Position numbers and translations under genes: made by a program. The notes under the pieces are model-generated. The model was not told the origin of the DNA, made no database searches, and saw nothing but the letters and a program-made list of their open reading frames with translations. From NCBI GenBank assembly GCA_015680685.1, contig MNCI01035006.1, positions 491,634 through 555,633 on the forward strand: a stretch of 64,000 nt of DNA, in the 5' to 3' direction. The stretch comes from Gnetum montanum (taxonomy: Eukaryota > Streptophyta > Gnetopsida > Gnetales > Gnetaceae). Shown here in pieces: positions 1 to 12,206 of this stretch (positions are counted from its first letter, which is position 1; every line of letters begins with the position of its first letter).

Positions 1-811
1 TATAAAATGATTGCTTTGATAGTGACTATTCATGCACAAGACTTGCACTTTTCCCAAGAGAATGTAGTCTTCTTATAGCCTTGACATTTCCAAAATCACT
101 TCAAAATTCATGTAATTACTATCTAATTGTCACTAGAAATGCCTTCCTCAATATTGGGACATCTCACTACATAGACCTCAATTTAGGGAAGGCATCTCTC
201 CATAAAAAGAGACATCTCTACGGAGATGTCTTCTTCATAAAGTAGACATCTACTATTTCTGAAAGATGCCTTCTTCTAAGCAACCTTCATCTTGGCCAAG
301 ACATATTAATCATTAGGGAGATATCTTCTCCTAATAGTAGACGTATATTATTTCTAGGAGATGTCTTCTCTACATTTAATCTACTCTTCAGCCAAAACAT
401 CTTTTGGTTCTAGGATATGTCTTCTCAACTTTTTGGATTGCTTCTCAAGGCTTCCTTTCATTGATTTGGCTCATTTATTATCTTGGGAACTTCTTCATTT
501 TTTTTAGTTTTCATCTTTGTCCTTGCTCCTACTTAAGTCCTTATAGTCTTTACTTTGATATCTCATGGTAGCTCTCATTCCTAGAGTCTTCATTTATGTT
601 CAGTAGGTCCTTGTGCTCATTACACTTGACATCTCTTTGTAGATGTTATTTCTTGGGCTCTCCTTTGATATCTCATTAAAGATCTCATTCCTAAGGTCTT
701 CATTAATGTTAGGCAAGTCCTTGTGATCTCCATTTCCTATAAACACAACAACCACATAAACATCTTTGTTCTCCATTTTGCTCAACGTTTTGACATAACA
801 AAAGGCCAACA
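1..811 (-). mobile_element. K 3' LTR, cut by the window edge
   Basis: It starts (minus strand) with TGTTGGCC at 811, directly after a polypurine tract, and aligns with the 5' LTR at 41562-42977. A cluster of AGACATCT/AGATGTCT-like words lies at about 190-430, upstream of a TATA-like TATAAG at 77-72. The remaining U5 end lies left of position 1. It is the copy that defines the LTR start most clearly. Confidence 0.85.
72..77 (-). promoter_or_regulatory. TATA-like box of K 3' LTR
   Basis: The minus strand reads GGCTATAAGAAGAC here. The same CTATAAGA core is present at the matching place in the K 5' LTR (42173-42168) and in both B LTRs (11574 and 16519), always just downstream of the AGACATCT cluster. 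Conservation in four copies supports a U3 promoter. Confidence 0.5.
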
Positions 812-825
812 ATCTTCCCCTTTTT
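812..825 (-). other. Polypurine tract of K
   Basis: The minus strand reads AAAAAGGGGAAGAT immediately before the LTR start TGTTGG. This is the plus-strand priming site of a copia element and fixes the strand and the LTR boundary. Confidence 0.8.
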
Positions 826-2535
826 GGTGATGCTCAAAACTTAATAAAATGGGTTAGTAGTCTCTAGACATAAATTCTCAATTATGCTTATAACATTAAT
901 AGTTAATTCAACCATATTAGAATCAAGACATAATTCTCCCCCTTCTCAAACATCATCAAAAAGGAGTAAAGATAGAGTTTCAAACAATAAAAAGAAATGC
1001 ATATAAACATGAGAATGCTATAGATGTAAACATGATTGCTAAGTAAGAATAAGCAATTAAAAATACACATCACTTAGCATTGATAGAATAGGACTAATGA
1101 TGTCAAACCAAATAAGTGCTACCCCTTATCTATTTACATTTAAAACAAAGGAGGTACAACCCTCATAGTTGAAATCCAAAGATAAAATTTTAGCATCGAA
1201 GATCATACAACCTGTCTTTAAGTCAATAATCTGTTAGTAATATATCACTAGTACTCATAGAATTATCCAATATTCTCCTCCTTTTGAAATAATATGATAA
1301 AGCATAGCAATTTTAGGGCAAGTAAAACATTCATATGTAACCTTTAAGACAAAGAAAGATACCTTATTATATCAAAGGATTAAACAATCATTTATGAGAG
1401 AGCCAATCATCTTTTTACCAAAAATCAAAAGCTAATATACAACAAGCAAGCAATTAAATATATATATCTCATTTCTTACCAAAAGACATAATGAATACTT
1501 ATTTTAGTTCCAATTTCCCATAGAACATTGAGATCTTGTAAGTTGAGAAATATTTGCAACAAGGACCTTTGGTACTAAAAATGATACAATCTCAACATAC
1601 AAAAGGACACACATTACAACTTTAACATAAAGCTCATAAGTAGGTTTATATAAAGTTTAGGAACTTACACCAATAAAGAGCATCTTTAGGTAAGGATTTC
1701 AATAAGAATCCATTTTTACTTCTAAAACATTACCAGATGAATAAGCTCTTTCTTGCTCATTTTTAGTTGAGGGTGATGGAGTGGAATGTATTGTTGCTTG
1801 TGTATCTTTTGGTAGAGGTCTCAAAAGATTCCCCTTATGCTACTGGCCTCTAGGATGATAATTGATGATTAAGAACATAACACCCCTAAATATGCATAGC
1901 TTCTAGTGCTTCCTTTGAGTTATTTTGGATTAGCTTATTCTTATCAAAGATGAATGTCAAAGCTCTTTTATCATCATGGTACTATTCTTGCCAAGAAATG
2001 ATATAATCAAGTATGGAGACTAGAGCCTCCTATTAGTAGTATCAATAGTACTTTCAAAAATGTATATTCAGAAGATTCAAGATTCATGATTTTCACCAAA
2101 AGTACCAGTTCAAATGCTTAAATATTCCAAAAGAAATGATCTTTGATATCTTAGAAAAGCATAATAAATAATGAATAGTTCATCATAAGGTTTTTAGACC
2201 ATGAATTACATGTAAGGGTTAAAGGCCAAAAACCAAGATAAATACCCAAAATATGACTTACAATAAATTCATCATAAGTGCCACAACATATACTTCCATA
2301 AATCCAATTTCCTCATATGCTCATATGTACATAACAGATATCATAAACAATTATTCCAATAATACAAAAAATCTTCTCTTATAAGATCTAATCTAGAGAC
2401 AGCATCCCATAAATAAAGTAAGCACATATCAAAAACAATTTAGACTTTTCAAATTAAATATTGATACAAAATTTAGCAAGCAAGGATATAGAAATTTATG
2501 TTGAATTACCTTGCTTTCAATTGAGAGGAAGAAGA
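826..2535 (-). other. K post-gag tail without pol
   Basis: About 1.7 kb separate the gag stop from the polypurine tract. No reverse transcriptase, RNase H or integrase motif can be recognised on either strand, and all frames are heavily interrupted. The tail of element B is of similar length (about 1.95 kb) and also lacks pol. Confidence 0.6.
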
Positions 2536-4082
2536 CTAATGAAGTTTGAGATGAGGTCCTCTATCATGAAGTACCTCCTTACCTTTTGCTTTTTTTTCAT
2601 TAGATCTTTTGTGTGATGACTCTATTTGTTCATGGTTTTTATGAATAAATCCTTTATCACTTATTGTATCATCCATATCTTTAAGGAAATTTTCAATTCT
2701 CCACTTCTTTTCATTTTCAGCTACTGTTGTCTACAAATATCCATACCAGAACCTTTTTAACAAGACTAAGCATCAATCTTATTTTGATCATCATGAGAAT
2801 AACCAAAGTTTTATTTACTACCAAAATTTTTGTAAAAAACAAAAGTATTCTCCTCATCAATGACAATATCAAACTTGACTATGCTTGAGCTTGAGCTTGT
2901 ATCCTTCTATGAGACTTTCTCTAAATTCTTTGTGCTATTTTTCAAGAGTGTATCCTTGAAAATTTTTGCAATCCTTACTTAAAGGGGTTAGCTATTGAAT
3001 CTTAGCCTTTACGTCTAACATTTTTCCTTTTAATTCAATGTGAACAACATCAAGATTAGTATTTAAAAAAATTTACCTTTCTAAGCAAATAATGTAGAAC
3101 AATAATTTCTTCTCTTAGTTCACTATACCTTTCATCATACTTTCCACCTTGTTCAGCAATGTATAGAGATTTTTTGTTTGTAAGAATCATGCATATGAGC
3201 TAAGAATATTTGGTAGAGTTATTCTTCTTCACTTTACTTACCATCATCCCAACTTGTATAGAAGTTGGTCATTTTAACTCCTCATCATTTCTATCCCTTT
3301 GTAGCCATCTACTATTACTAGGACATTTGGAGGCCAAATGGCCTCTTCCACCACATACCCAACATTCTATAAAGGAAAAATCAAAATTGGAATTGGAAAA
3401 TATTTTACTTCTTTCCTTACCTCTTTGTTGACTGAAGCACTTTCCCCTTTTTTCATGAGTCTTTGCAACCCTTTAGAGAGAAGAGCTATCTCCTCTTCAC
3501 TACTTAAATGTTGCTTTGTAGGTTCCTTTTCCTTGGTGGTTTATTTTGGAGCGATGGGCTTTTCTTATATAGCCCCTTTACTTATGGGCTTCATTTCATA
3601 AGCAAGGAGATTATTTTGAAGCTCTTCAAATTTAAGTTTTGAAAAATCTTTGATTTCTTCCATGACCATGACCTTCGGTCTAAATTTCAACTAGATAGTT
3701 CTAATAATTTTTATTATGACATCACTATCAAGCAAATCTTTACTTGTACCTCTAATGGATACAAAAAGATCATTTTCTCTAGAAAAATAATCTTTTATTT
3801 TTTTTCCTTCTCTCACTTTTAGCTTATCGTACTCACTTTTCAAAAATAACAATTTGGATTATTTAACTATAGAAGTTCTTGCATAAGTAGCCTCTAATGT
3901 TTGCCAAATTTCTTTGGGTGTTTTACAACCAACTACTCTATTAAACCCAGATTTATTCAAACAACAATATAAATAATTTTTGGCCTTTGAATCAAACATG
4001 AACTTATCTTTTTCCTCTTATATTCATTTGATACGAGGCTCGATGGCTCCTATTGTATCATCAATGGGTGGTGTGTAGCATT
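2536..4082 (-). pseudogene. K gag, C-terminal part (copia type, CCHC zinc knuckle)
   Basis: This is the capsid/nucleocapsid-type polyprotein of a copia element. On the minus strand it begins at codons reading ILECYTPP, next to the D insertion, continues through a UBN2-type gag core (IWQTLEATYARTSIVK, then KIKDYFSRENDLF) and reaches an intact zinc knuckle CWVCGGRGHLASKC encoded by 3364 to 3323. An acidic, coiled-coil-like region follows, with a final EVLHDRGPHLKLH and a stop at 2538-2536. The same C-terminus with a stop ends the B gag, so gag seems to be the whole coding part. Several stops and frame changes break it. Its N-terminus lies 37 kb away at 41395-41509. Identification as copia gag is firm; loss of function is clear. 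Confidence 0.85.
3323..3364 (-). other. CCHC zinc knuckle in K gag
   Basis: The minus strand encodes CWVCGGRGHLASKC, a complete CX2CX4HX4C nucleocapsid motif. In the B copy the final cysteine has become tyrosine (CWVCGGRGHMAFKY at 13065-13106). Confidence 0.85.
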
Positions 4083-4087
4083 CAAGA
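4083..4087. repeat. Left target-site duplication of D (CAAGA)
   Basis: CAAGA abuts the start of the D 5' LTR, with one unassigned A at 4088. The same five bases follow the D 3' LTR at 41390-41394. The uninterrupted target can be checked against B gag, whose reverse complement has CCAAGATTGACTTCC at the same codons. Confidence 0.85.
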
Positions 4088-4088
4088 A

Positions 4089-5354
4089 TGTAAAACATCA
4101 CCAAATTTTCATATTATAACCTTTGTAACCCCATCCCATGAAACTTGAGGTAAAAATTCATTGTAAATGTGAATATTGTAATCCATAAGAGGCAGTCTCA
4201 CATATTTCATATTTTTAGGATTGAAAAATGCCTCATAAGTGATCAAAGCCTCATTCCCCAAGTGAAAAGAGTCATCTAGTGTCTATATTTGAGCTTGGGA
4301 AAATCAAAAATGCCTTTTGGAATTTCAAAAATGGTATTTTGATGGGTTTTATGGGGGACATACACCTTTATATGCTAGAAACCCCTATAGCGGGTAAGCC
4401 AGTGTGGAGGACTGTAGGGAGGTGGATCTCACCTACCCCCTGCATGGAAAGTAGGGTAACTTAGCCTGGAGGGGTTTGACCTTCACCCCCTAGCATTGAT
4501 CTCTCATCTTCCTCAATGTTGACATTATTTCCTTAATGTGGAGGGCCCAACCAACATAGAGGGGTTAGGCAACATAGATGCATGGGGGTGGATCTCACCT
4601 ACCCCTCCTAAACATGGCAATAGTTTGCTATCCAATTTGTAGCCCAAATCATGGTCAAAACCCTATAAAATCCAAACATTAACACCATTTCAAGGTTCCA
4701 TACTTTTGGCAGTTGCATACACTTAGCATTTTGAGCATTTTGGCATCCAAGAGCTCTTGCTACACATAAAAAAAGTAGCTTCTTCGGGCTTGTCAGCATG
4801 GAACCTTCCTAGCTCTATTACCTCCCTTAGGTTTCATGAGCCTAGAGTGTTAACATTGTTTTCCTAGAATTCAAAAATCTCAATGTGAAGCATTTTGGTT
4901 GTCCTAGTCCTTCATATTTCCTAGTCCCAATAGTGACCAAAGTTGCAAATATAAAGTTTATAGTAGTGGAAGTTCAAAAACATCGGGAGTGGCCAAGAAT
5001 CTAGATCATGGAGTAGATTCTATCTTCTTCAACAAGCTTGGAAGCCCCACCCAAGTGAACCCCCTTTTGCTCTCCTATAGGAATCTTTTAACACACCTCT
5101 AAACTCATTCTTTATTTATTTAATAAATTTTATAGGTTATTTTGTGTGTAATTGATTTTTTTTTTAGTTTCAAATCTATAATTTTTACATTTTTACAACC
5201 TCCATTTTGCATCCCCTTAAGTCCCTAAGTGATCTACCAAACTATCTAGGGTTCCCTAAATCCCATTTTTTCCCAGAGGCCCTAGAGACTTGAGGTTGAG
5301 GCTGTTTGTGGCTAAGAATCCTTGGTTTTCTACCAAATGAAATTTTCCATTGCA
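4089..5354 (+). mobile_element. D 5' LTR
   Basis: It begins TGTAAAACATCACC and ends near ...CATTGCA. It aligns along its length with 40091-41388 (shared stretch AACCCCATCCCATGAAAC near the start). The primer site after it is not clear; only a weak TGG at 5363-5366 follows. Words such as CAATGTGGAGG recall the palindromic array inside the same element. Confidence 0.8.
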
Positions 5355-5488
5355 ATAGGTTTGTGGCTTTAGAAGGAGGGCCTCCACCGGATTTCTGTGG
5401 CCAAATCTATTAGCCATATTTCCAATGTTGCTTATAGCTTGAAATTTACATTTTTTGCAATCAAAACCTTGAAAACCAAATGTTTCCC
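5355..5488 (+). other. D leader before the J insertion
   Basis: A short untranslated stretch lies between the D LTR and the J LTR. No primer-binding site could be assigned with confidence, and no ORF is present. Confidence 0.4.
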
Positions 5489-6159
5489 TGTTATAATCAA
5501 AAGCAATAGTTTCAATAAAATAATTAGTAGATTATATTTGAAAATACACTAGAGAAGCTCTAGAGAAATTATTAGAACACTAAAAATCTAAATAAAACGT
5601 TAAAGGCAGAAAATATCATGTTGTAGCAGATCAAATAGATGTTATAAATCATTGAGAAAAACTATTGTAAACTCTAGCAAACATTTGCTGTAAAAAAAAT
5701 GAAAATAGTGAAAGAAAATAGCACAAGAGCACAAATATTTACGTGGTTCAAGCCCTTTTTACCCTACCTCTACAACAATGCTGATCTACCTTCTATTCTA
5801 CTCAAATCTTAAGGACACAAGCTGTCCTTATAGCTTTCCCAAGCACCTAATCTATTACTCTAATAGATCTTAGATCTCAAACTCTCGTCTCCAAGGTGAA
5901 ACCTCAATACAATTCTTTTGCATCAAAAACACACCCTTAAAAGGCAACCTCAAGCCTTCTATTTATAAGGAAACATTAGGACCAAATCCCAATCCTAACA
6001 CATCTAGGATAAAACACATCCCCACATAAACATCACTTTACAAACTGACCCCTGCCCCCTCCCCTTTTCATATCATTATTTAAAATCCAACATCCTTTTA
6101 AAAACATAAAGAGAAATACATCAAATAATACTAATGTATTTAGCTTCATTTTTCCAACA
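5489..6159 (-). mobile_element. J 3' LTR (copia, Tork-like)
   Basis: On the minus strand it starts TGTTGGAAAAATGAAG at 6159, right after the polypurine tract, and probably ends ...GATTATAACA at 5489. A TATA box (CCTTATAAATAGAAGG) lies at about 5971-5955, followed by a typical leader. The end point at 5489 is a judgement from the TG/CA rule; no target duplication could be confirmed because the other end of J is missing. Confidence 0.7.
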
Positions 6160-6174
6160 AACTCCCCTTGAAGA
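6160..6174 (-). other. Polypurine tract of J
   Basis: The minus strand reads CTTCAAGGGGAGTT immediately upstream of the LTR start TGTTGG, as expected for a copia plus-strand primer. Confidence 0.7.
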
Positions 6175-7247
6175 CAAATCCAACCAACCTTCAACAGATG
6201 TGCACTTTTGATTAAGCTTTAGCTATCTCAAGCTTCTTCCTACAAAAACTGTGTTTTTCAACTATCACTAGTTTTTTTAAAGCATCAACAACATTAATAT
6301 TTCTATGGACCTTCTAAACATGCACCAAGCCATCCTCTATGATTTCTCTTATGAAGTGGAATCAGATATCTATATGTTTTGTCCTGGCATGCAAGGCAAA
6401 ATTCTTTGCAAGATGGATTGCACTCAAATTGTCACAAAACATATCATACATTTGTTGTTTTAATCTAAGAGATTCCAAGAATATCTTCATCCACAACATC
6501 TTCTTGCATGCTTCTATGAGGGCTACATATTTTTAGTTGGTTATAGATAAAGTTACCAGTGGTTGTAGGCATGACAACCAACTCACTGCTGCACCACCAA
6601 AAATAAATGTGTACCCTGTAGTGGAACATCTTGTATCATGATCAGTAGTAAATTTTGCATCTACAAAACCTTTAATGTGTATATTAACATCTCCAAAACA
6701 CAAGAAATGTGTTTTGTGGCCTTTAAATATTTTAGAATCCATGTAATAGCTAGCCAGTGATTCCACCAATAGTTGGTCATAAGTCTACTAACTACACCAA
6801 TGGCATAAGCAATATTAGGACATGTACAAACCATGACATACATCAATGAGCCAAAAGCAGAAGTATATGGGATGTTTTTCACCTTTTCAAAGTCCTCTTT
6901 TGCCTTTGTACTATCCTCCTTTGATAAATTAAATTATGTTAAAAGAGGTGTACTTACAAGTTTTGCATCCTCCATGTTGAAGCATTTTAGAACCTTTCCA
7001 ATGTAATCTTCTTAACTCAACCATAGCTTATTCCTTTTTCTATCCCTGTAAATATTCATTCCAAGAATTTTCTTTTCCTATCCCAAATCCTTCATAGCAA
7101 ATTCTTTGTCCATTTCTAGTTTTAGATGTTTTATTTTTGCCATGTCATTTCCAGCAATTAACATATCATCAACATACAACAACAACACTGTAAACTTACA
7201 CAAAACATCTTCAAAAAAATACACACAGTGGTCTAGATTATTTCTCT
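6175..7247 (-). pseudogene. J pol remnant: copia reverse transcriptase end and RNase H
   Basis: Read from 7245 down, the frames encode the copia RT palm with the catalytic signature LLLYVDDMLIAG near 7180, then KNIPYTSAFGSLMYVMVCTCP and the following thumb region at about 6882-6760. RNase H follows: FVDAKFTTDHDTRCSTTGY (about 6660), AAVSWLSCLQ, then EACKKMLWMK, CDNLSAIHLAKN and ARTKHID down to about 6360. Frame shifts and stops occur throughout. Gag, protease, integrase and the 5' LTR are absent, so J is truncated at its 5' side at about 7247, where a short tandem repeat begins. Family assignment is firm. Confidence 0.85.
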
Positions 7248-7345
7248 GATAGCTAGGAAACTAGCGTGAGCATCCAGGGTGTGATAGCTAGGAAGCCATC
7301 ATGAGCATCTAGGGGTGTGATAGCTAGGAAGCCAACATGGGCGAA
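7248..7345 (+). repeat. Tandem repeat, about 36 bp, three copies
   Basis: Three units begin TGATAGCTAGGAA and continue with GAGCATC(C/T)AGGG-type sequence. The third is partial. The array sits exactly at the broken 5' end of J, so it may belong to the D leader or have arisen at the breakpoint. Confidence 0.7.
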
Positions 7346-7545
7346 GTCTACTACCACCTTTTCACCTTTCTATTTTTAGTAAAGGGGTATACCCCCTTTA
7401 CACCTCATTAACTATTTATAGTAAGCACTCCATTTTCAGCCATGTTTACTTATTTTAACCATTTTTCCTTGAATTTCACTTGCTAGGATTTACTTCTGTT
7501 TTTGCCTTTTATAGCCTATCTTAGGCTATTTTCAATGAGATAACC
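7346..7545 (+). other. D untranslated leader before gag
   Basis: An AT-rich stretch without domains leads into the first D gag codons. No splice or primer signal is certain here. Confidence 0.35.
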
Positions 7546-10130
7546 ATGTCTCTCCCACAATTGACCAAGTTTCCTTACTAATACACCAACAATGGGCTAC
7601 ATCAACTGCACATGAGGATTTATGACCCCAAAGATCCTACTATAATGGAATGTAGGAAATTTCTTAGACTTAGGGGACAAAGTCCTAGTTTCGTGACAAT
7701 AAATGAAGAACACTATAACTTCATCTACACCAAGATCTAGGCAGGCATGCTAATCCCACAAGTGGAGGTAGAGCCCAAAAGGGAATTTGAACTTATCCAT
7801 CATGATGGGAAGGAGTATATTCCCTCCTCCTACAACCAAATACTCCTTAACAACATCTATGCTACCGTCTTATTCCTCCTCATTGAGGTTGATGAGAACA
7901 ATTGAATGGCCACCTCTAATAGGTAACTAGAGGAGGAAGATGAATTTGGGATATAGTCTAAGCCCAAAAATCTTTTGGAGGAACTTTTCCAAGGGATCCC
8001 CAAGGCCATAGTGTCCACCTCTACTTCCTTCACCTCTTCCTCTAGATAGGCCCCACCACCTTCATCCCCATCATACCCAACCATGTTTGAACCCACACCA
8101 ATCATCGCCACACACCAAGCACAATTGGTGTCACAACTAATCACCTTTCACTTTTCCATGTGCCTTGCTACCCAACCTATGTCAATTCAACCAATGGTAG
8201 TAGCAACTATTACCACTAACCCACTAATCAGTCATGTGGGGCCCACCATGGAACCTCAAGCAACCCAGGGGTCACATACCTCATTTGTCTCATTTGTGCC
8301 TCAAATATCAATGCAAACATCTTTTTCCCTATTTGGCCTGCAAACTACAACCATAATGCAATTGCTCCCATCCATCTTGCAATCGATAGCAAGGCCATAA
8401 GCCTTCCAAAAAAGATCACAACTATACATACAAACCCTATAGCCAATGGGGGTGCGACAAGGCCTGAAGCAAGCCTTCTAGATTATCCAAGACCTGATGG
8501 GGAAATTGAAGAGACTCAAGGCCTCTACTTCCTAGAGTGTCAAGATCATGAATTTTTACCATGATGATCTCATCAATCTTGTGGTCCCATCCTTGAAATT
8601 TCCTCCTATTATTCCCATCCCTTAATTCAAGAAGTATACTGGAGACGGTGATCCCAATGCTCACCTTATAACCTTCTAATCCAAGTGCTTACTATTGCAA
8701 CCATGACCTCATACTATCATGAGGATTTTCCCTATGTCCTTGACCAAGAAAGAACTTAACTAGTACTGTGTCTTACCTAGAAGTTCCATATCCTCTCTTA
8801 AGGACTTGATAGCCCAATTTATTACTGCTTCAAGTATAACTTGAAGCCCAAAACCATGCTTGGCCAACAAATGAAGGTCAAGCAGGGACCCACCCTAGAA
8901 CCATTGCAGAAGTTCATCCAATGATGCAATAGTCTACTTAATGAAATACCATAGCCTATAGCTAAAACATACCTTTTGGAGATATTTAAGGAGGTGATTA
9001 ATAACTTTATTAAGTCAAAATTTTACTACCTTGGCCCATAGTTCCTTAGCCAAGTGTTCTCCCAAACCAAGAATATAGAGGATGTTGCAAAGGCCAATCA
9101 TGACCCTAGCTACATAGTATACAAAAATAAACATACATGGAGGGACAAGGAGAAGTCCAAACATAACAACATGGTCATAGCAACAATAACCAAAGAGGCC
9201 AAGACCACTAGCCAAGGGCCAAGGACCAACCCACCCAAAGCCCCTACCAATAATAGCCATGATAACTAGCCTTCAACCTCTGGGGCCATCACATCAACAA
9301 CAACTAGACCCAAGTTTGAAAAGAAAGATAGGTTTAAATACACTACATTGCCATTGAAACCATTTGAGTTGTTAGACCAATTATTAGGAAGTAGACATAT
9401 CAATACAAATAGATATCTAAAGCTTCCCAAAAGAAGAATGATAGACTCTATGAAATAGCCAAGGATCCCACTAGATCAACAAAAGATGATCCACAATTAT
9501 CTAAGTACTTCAAGTTAGACTAATTTTTCCACTATTACCAACTACCTAGCCATGACATAGACTTCTACGTTGCATTGAAGAATGACCTATAGAAAATGAT
9601 AAATAGGGAATAGTTTGTTCTAAATGTATCCAACCTTAGCCAACCTCAAAACCAATCGATGCAAGTGTACAAAGATCCATTAAATGCCAAAAATTCTATA
9701 TCCATCATATCAGCATTCAACATAGATGATAATTGGAGACCTGTGAGAGAACCATTCATGATTCAGGTACCCCCTCACTATGAAAGGGCTTCTTTAGCTT
9801 CCACCAACTCAAGATCCCCCTTTGTCATGAGAGTACCATCACGAGTGCTCCTAAGGAAACCTTTTGTTATTAGGGTTTCCTAGCCCACTATAACCCAACT
9901 ATCCATAGCACAACCAACTAACATAACCATCCAACAACCTTCTAGGATGACCAATGCTATAGCATCTTCCTTACAACCAACAAATGACAACTGAAAGACT
10001 TCAACCAAGTAAAGGAAGAAGCATAAGCAAAAGCCTAGTAACAAGGGTGACAAGAAAATTGAGGCATGGAAAGAAGTGGATCCACCAAAGCCCATCCCAT
10101 ATCGACTATATGCATGACCTCATTTTCCCA
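7546..10130 (+). pseudogene. D gag (Ty3/gypsy, Tat/Ogre-like)
   Basis: The ATG at 7546 opens MSLPQLTKFPY followed by a stop, and later parts are readable in shifting frames. A proline/threonine/glutamine-rich stretch lies at about 8083-8400. The retrotransposon gag core follows at about 8600-8850 (YTGDGDPNAHLITF, MRIFPMSLTKKELN, SSLKDLIAQFI). A further part at about 9340-9640 reads PLKPFELLDQLLGS and YHYQLPSHDID, matching the cysteine/histidine-type gag tail of Tat elements. Gag forms the particle shell. Many in-frame stops (CAG to TAG and CAA to TAA types are common) show an old, inactive copy. The end is set loosely, before the protease-like segment. Confidence 0.75.
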
Positions 10131-10390
10131 ACCTACTTCAACCAACAAACCATGGGAGGACACCAAAGTGCATAGCTAGAAGAACAAGAAAAAGCCCCAT
10201 TAGCAACAACCTAAGGTTGAGATTCATATTTTGGGATGCATAGAGGAAGTAAAGCACAATCAGGGCAAAAAGTTCATGTCCAATGATAAAAGCTTCCTCA
10301 ATGTGATGGATTAGGTTAGATAGTCCCTCAAAAGAAGAACACAACTCTAAGCTTGTATGACCTAATCATCATTCTACCACACATCATGAG

Positions 10391-10919
10391 GCATTAGTCA
10401 AGATGCTGACTTCCATCCCTACTAACGAGGAATCCATCCATGTAGTGATGATTTGTCCTTCATTAAGGAAGGAGAATTCAACACCCCTAGTATTTTGTGA
10501 TAGTAAAATCAAGGGCAATCCCCAAAATGGTGAGGTAACTAGGGCTCCTCTATTAATAACCATATGCGTAGGATAGTTTAAAGTGCATCAAGTGCATGTG
10601 GATGATGGGGATGCAACAAAAATTATCCCATACATCATTGTTGAGTGATTAGGCCTGATAGAGTAAATACAACCCACATCAACAACCACTCTCAAGTCAT
10701 TCAATTGATCAAGGGTTACTATCAAGGAATCTATCTCCTTAGATTTTGTGGCAAGGGAGAAATTTCCCATAATCATGAATTTCTTAGTGGTGTAAGAGAT
10801 GCCAAGGTTTAACCCTATCCTAGAAAGACATTGGTTGGCTTAGTTATGAGCCATATCCTTACCCATCCACAAAAAGAATCACCTTCCTTATGAAGGAGGT
10901 GAAATCATCATAGAATATT
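10391..10919 (+). pseudogene. D aspartic protease remnant
   Basis: In scattered frames the sequence reads ALVKMLTSIPTNEESIHVV, TPLVFCDSKIKG and, near the end, VARENFPIIMNFLVV, MPRFNPILERHWLA and YEGGEIIIEYSS. This matches the order of the protease region in Tat-like gypsy polyproteins, where the FNLLLGRPWIH-type motif appears here as FNPILERHWLA. The DTG/DSG catalytic triplet cannot be seen as intact. The B element is inserted right after the last residues. Assignment rests on order and motif resemblance. Confidence 0.6.
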
Positions 10920-10924
10920 CTAGC
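10920..10924. repeat. Left flank of B (CTAGC), likely target duplication
   Basis: CTAGC precedes the B 5' LTR and CCAGC (17130-17134) follows the B 3' LTR. Four of five bases agree, as expected for an aged 5-bp duplication. Confidence 0.5.
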
Positions 10925-12157
10925 TATGGACCTTTTGTTGTGTTTTGGTGTGCTTAAAACATTAAGTAAAATAAAGAAAAAGTTTTTTTATGGTTTTATG
11001 TCTATTTTTTTGTAGAAATACATACAAGAGGAACCAAGATGAGCTAAGAGGATAAGAAACAAACTATCTTAGAGCTCAAAGGAGGAGGTCATCCACATGT
11101 TTTCAAACAAACATCCAAAGAACATCAATAAGGACCTGATATTATACAAGAAAAGTGGACATCATTAAAGCATATGGAAGATCAAGGTTGTGGACAAGGA
11201 ATGATGCAATAATCATGTAAGAGGAAGATTAAGAAAGACGTCTTAGGGAAGCAAAAACTATCTTGGTAGATTTGGGATGAACTCAAAGAAAATTTAGAAA
11301 GACATCTTCAAAAATAACAAGATGTCTTTCCCTAGCCAAATATGTCTTTCATGAGGCAAAGACATCTTTACATAATGCAAGACATATATAGAAAGACATC
11401 TTCTAGGATGGAGACTTCAAAAAGATGTCTTTTATAAAACAAAGACATCTTTCCATATTTGAAGAAAAATTCAAAGAGATGCCTTAGGAATGAGAAAGAG
11501 GTCTCCCATGACCAATAATGAATATTCGGTAATAATTACACAATTTTTGAGAAGGATTTAGCAACACGGTAGCTATAAGAAGACCTCATGTTTATTAGAA
11601 AAAGTGCAAGAATTATTGTATTAATTGTGCAATCATTTGTAATCATTGAATTCTCTATTTCTTCTCATTGTCTAATCATTTTGGCTTTTAAAAGTGTGTT
11701 GTACCTAACTGTGCAAGGATCAACAAATTGAATTTCAATCATTCCTTGTATTTCTTATTCTTTTTTCCTTGAGGGGTTTAGTTCCTTCAGCTTTTTAGGA
11801 TCCTATGGGATTGAGTTGTTGGTGTTGTGGTACAACACTCTAGTGTGGAGCTCAAGATTGTAAAGGTTTTGGAAGCCTTGAAACCACATTTCCAAGCTTG
11901 ACAGGACCTTGTGGGTTGAGTGATTAGTGTTGTGGTACAACACTCCAGAGTGGGGCTTGAAGACTGTATAGGGTGTGAACCCTTCAACCACATTTTAAGA
12001 GCAACAAAGTTTGGAGGTGTGCTTACAATCAACCCTCTAAGTGTGGGGTACCCGAGTTAGGAAACCATGTAAATTTGTGTGTGTAATTTTTTTTGTTTAA
12101 GTTTTGATTTGGGGAACTTATTCATCTCTCTCCCCCTTCTAATTTCAACAATCCATA
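10925..12157 (+). mobile_element. B 5' LTR
   Basis: It starts TATGGACCTTTTG (the canonical TG seems mutated to TA, compared with TGTTGGCC in K) and ends ATCCATA, where the 3' LTR has ATCCACA. AGACATCTT-type words are packed at about 11230-11500, followed by TATAAG at 11574. Comparison with 15847-17129 sets the limits. Confidence 0.8.
11574..11580 (+). promoter_or_regulatory. TATA-like box of B 5' LTR
   Basis: GCTATAAGAAGAC matches the place and sequence of the K LTR box; the B 3' LTR has GCTATAAGAGGAC at 16516-16528. It lies about 70 bp downstream of the AGACATCT cluster. Confidence 0.5.
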
Positions 12158-12159
12158 GG

Positions 12160-12175
12160 TGGTACCTAGTACTCT
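12160..12175 (+). other. B primer-binding site (degraded, initiator Met tRNA type)
   Basis: TGGTACCTAGTACTC lies two bases after the LTR end. It resembles the common copia site TGGTATCAGAGC. The K counterpart at 41559-41539 reads TGGTATTAGAACCGAG. Confidence 0.55.
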
Positions 12176-12206
12176 TTATTTCATCATCAACTTTAAAGAG
12201 TGAAAA

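Noticed and set aside
3210-3601. Plus-strand ORFs over K gag
   Set aside because: They are the opposite strand of the gag zinc knuckle region.
4279-4464. Small ORF in the D 5' LTR
   Set aside because: Non-coding LTR sequence; the matching stretch in the 3' LTR is not kept open.
8083-8400. Separate Pro/Thr/Gln-rich gene
   Set aside because: It lies in line with D gag between its N-terminal part and capsid core, so it is a gag segment.
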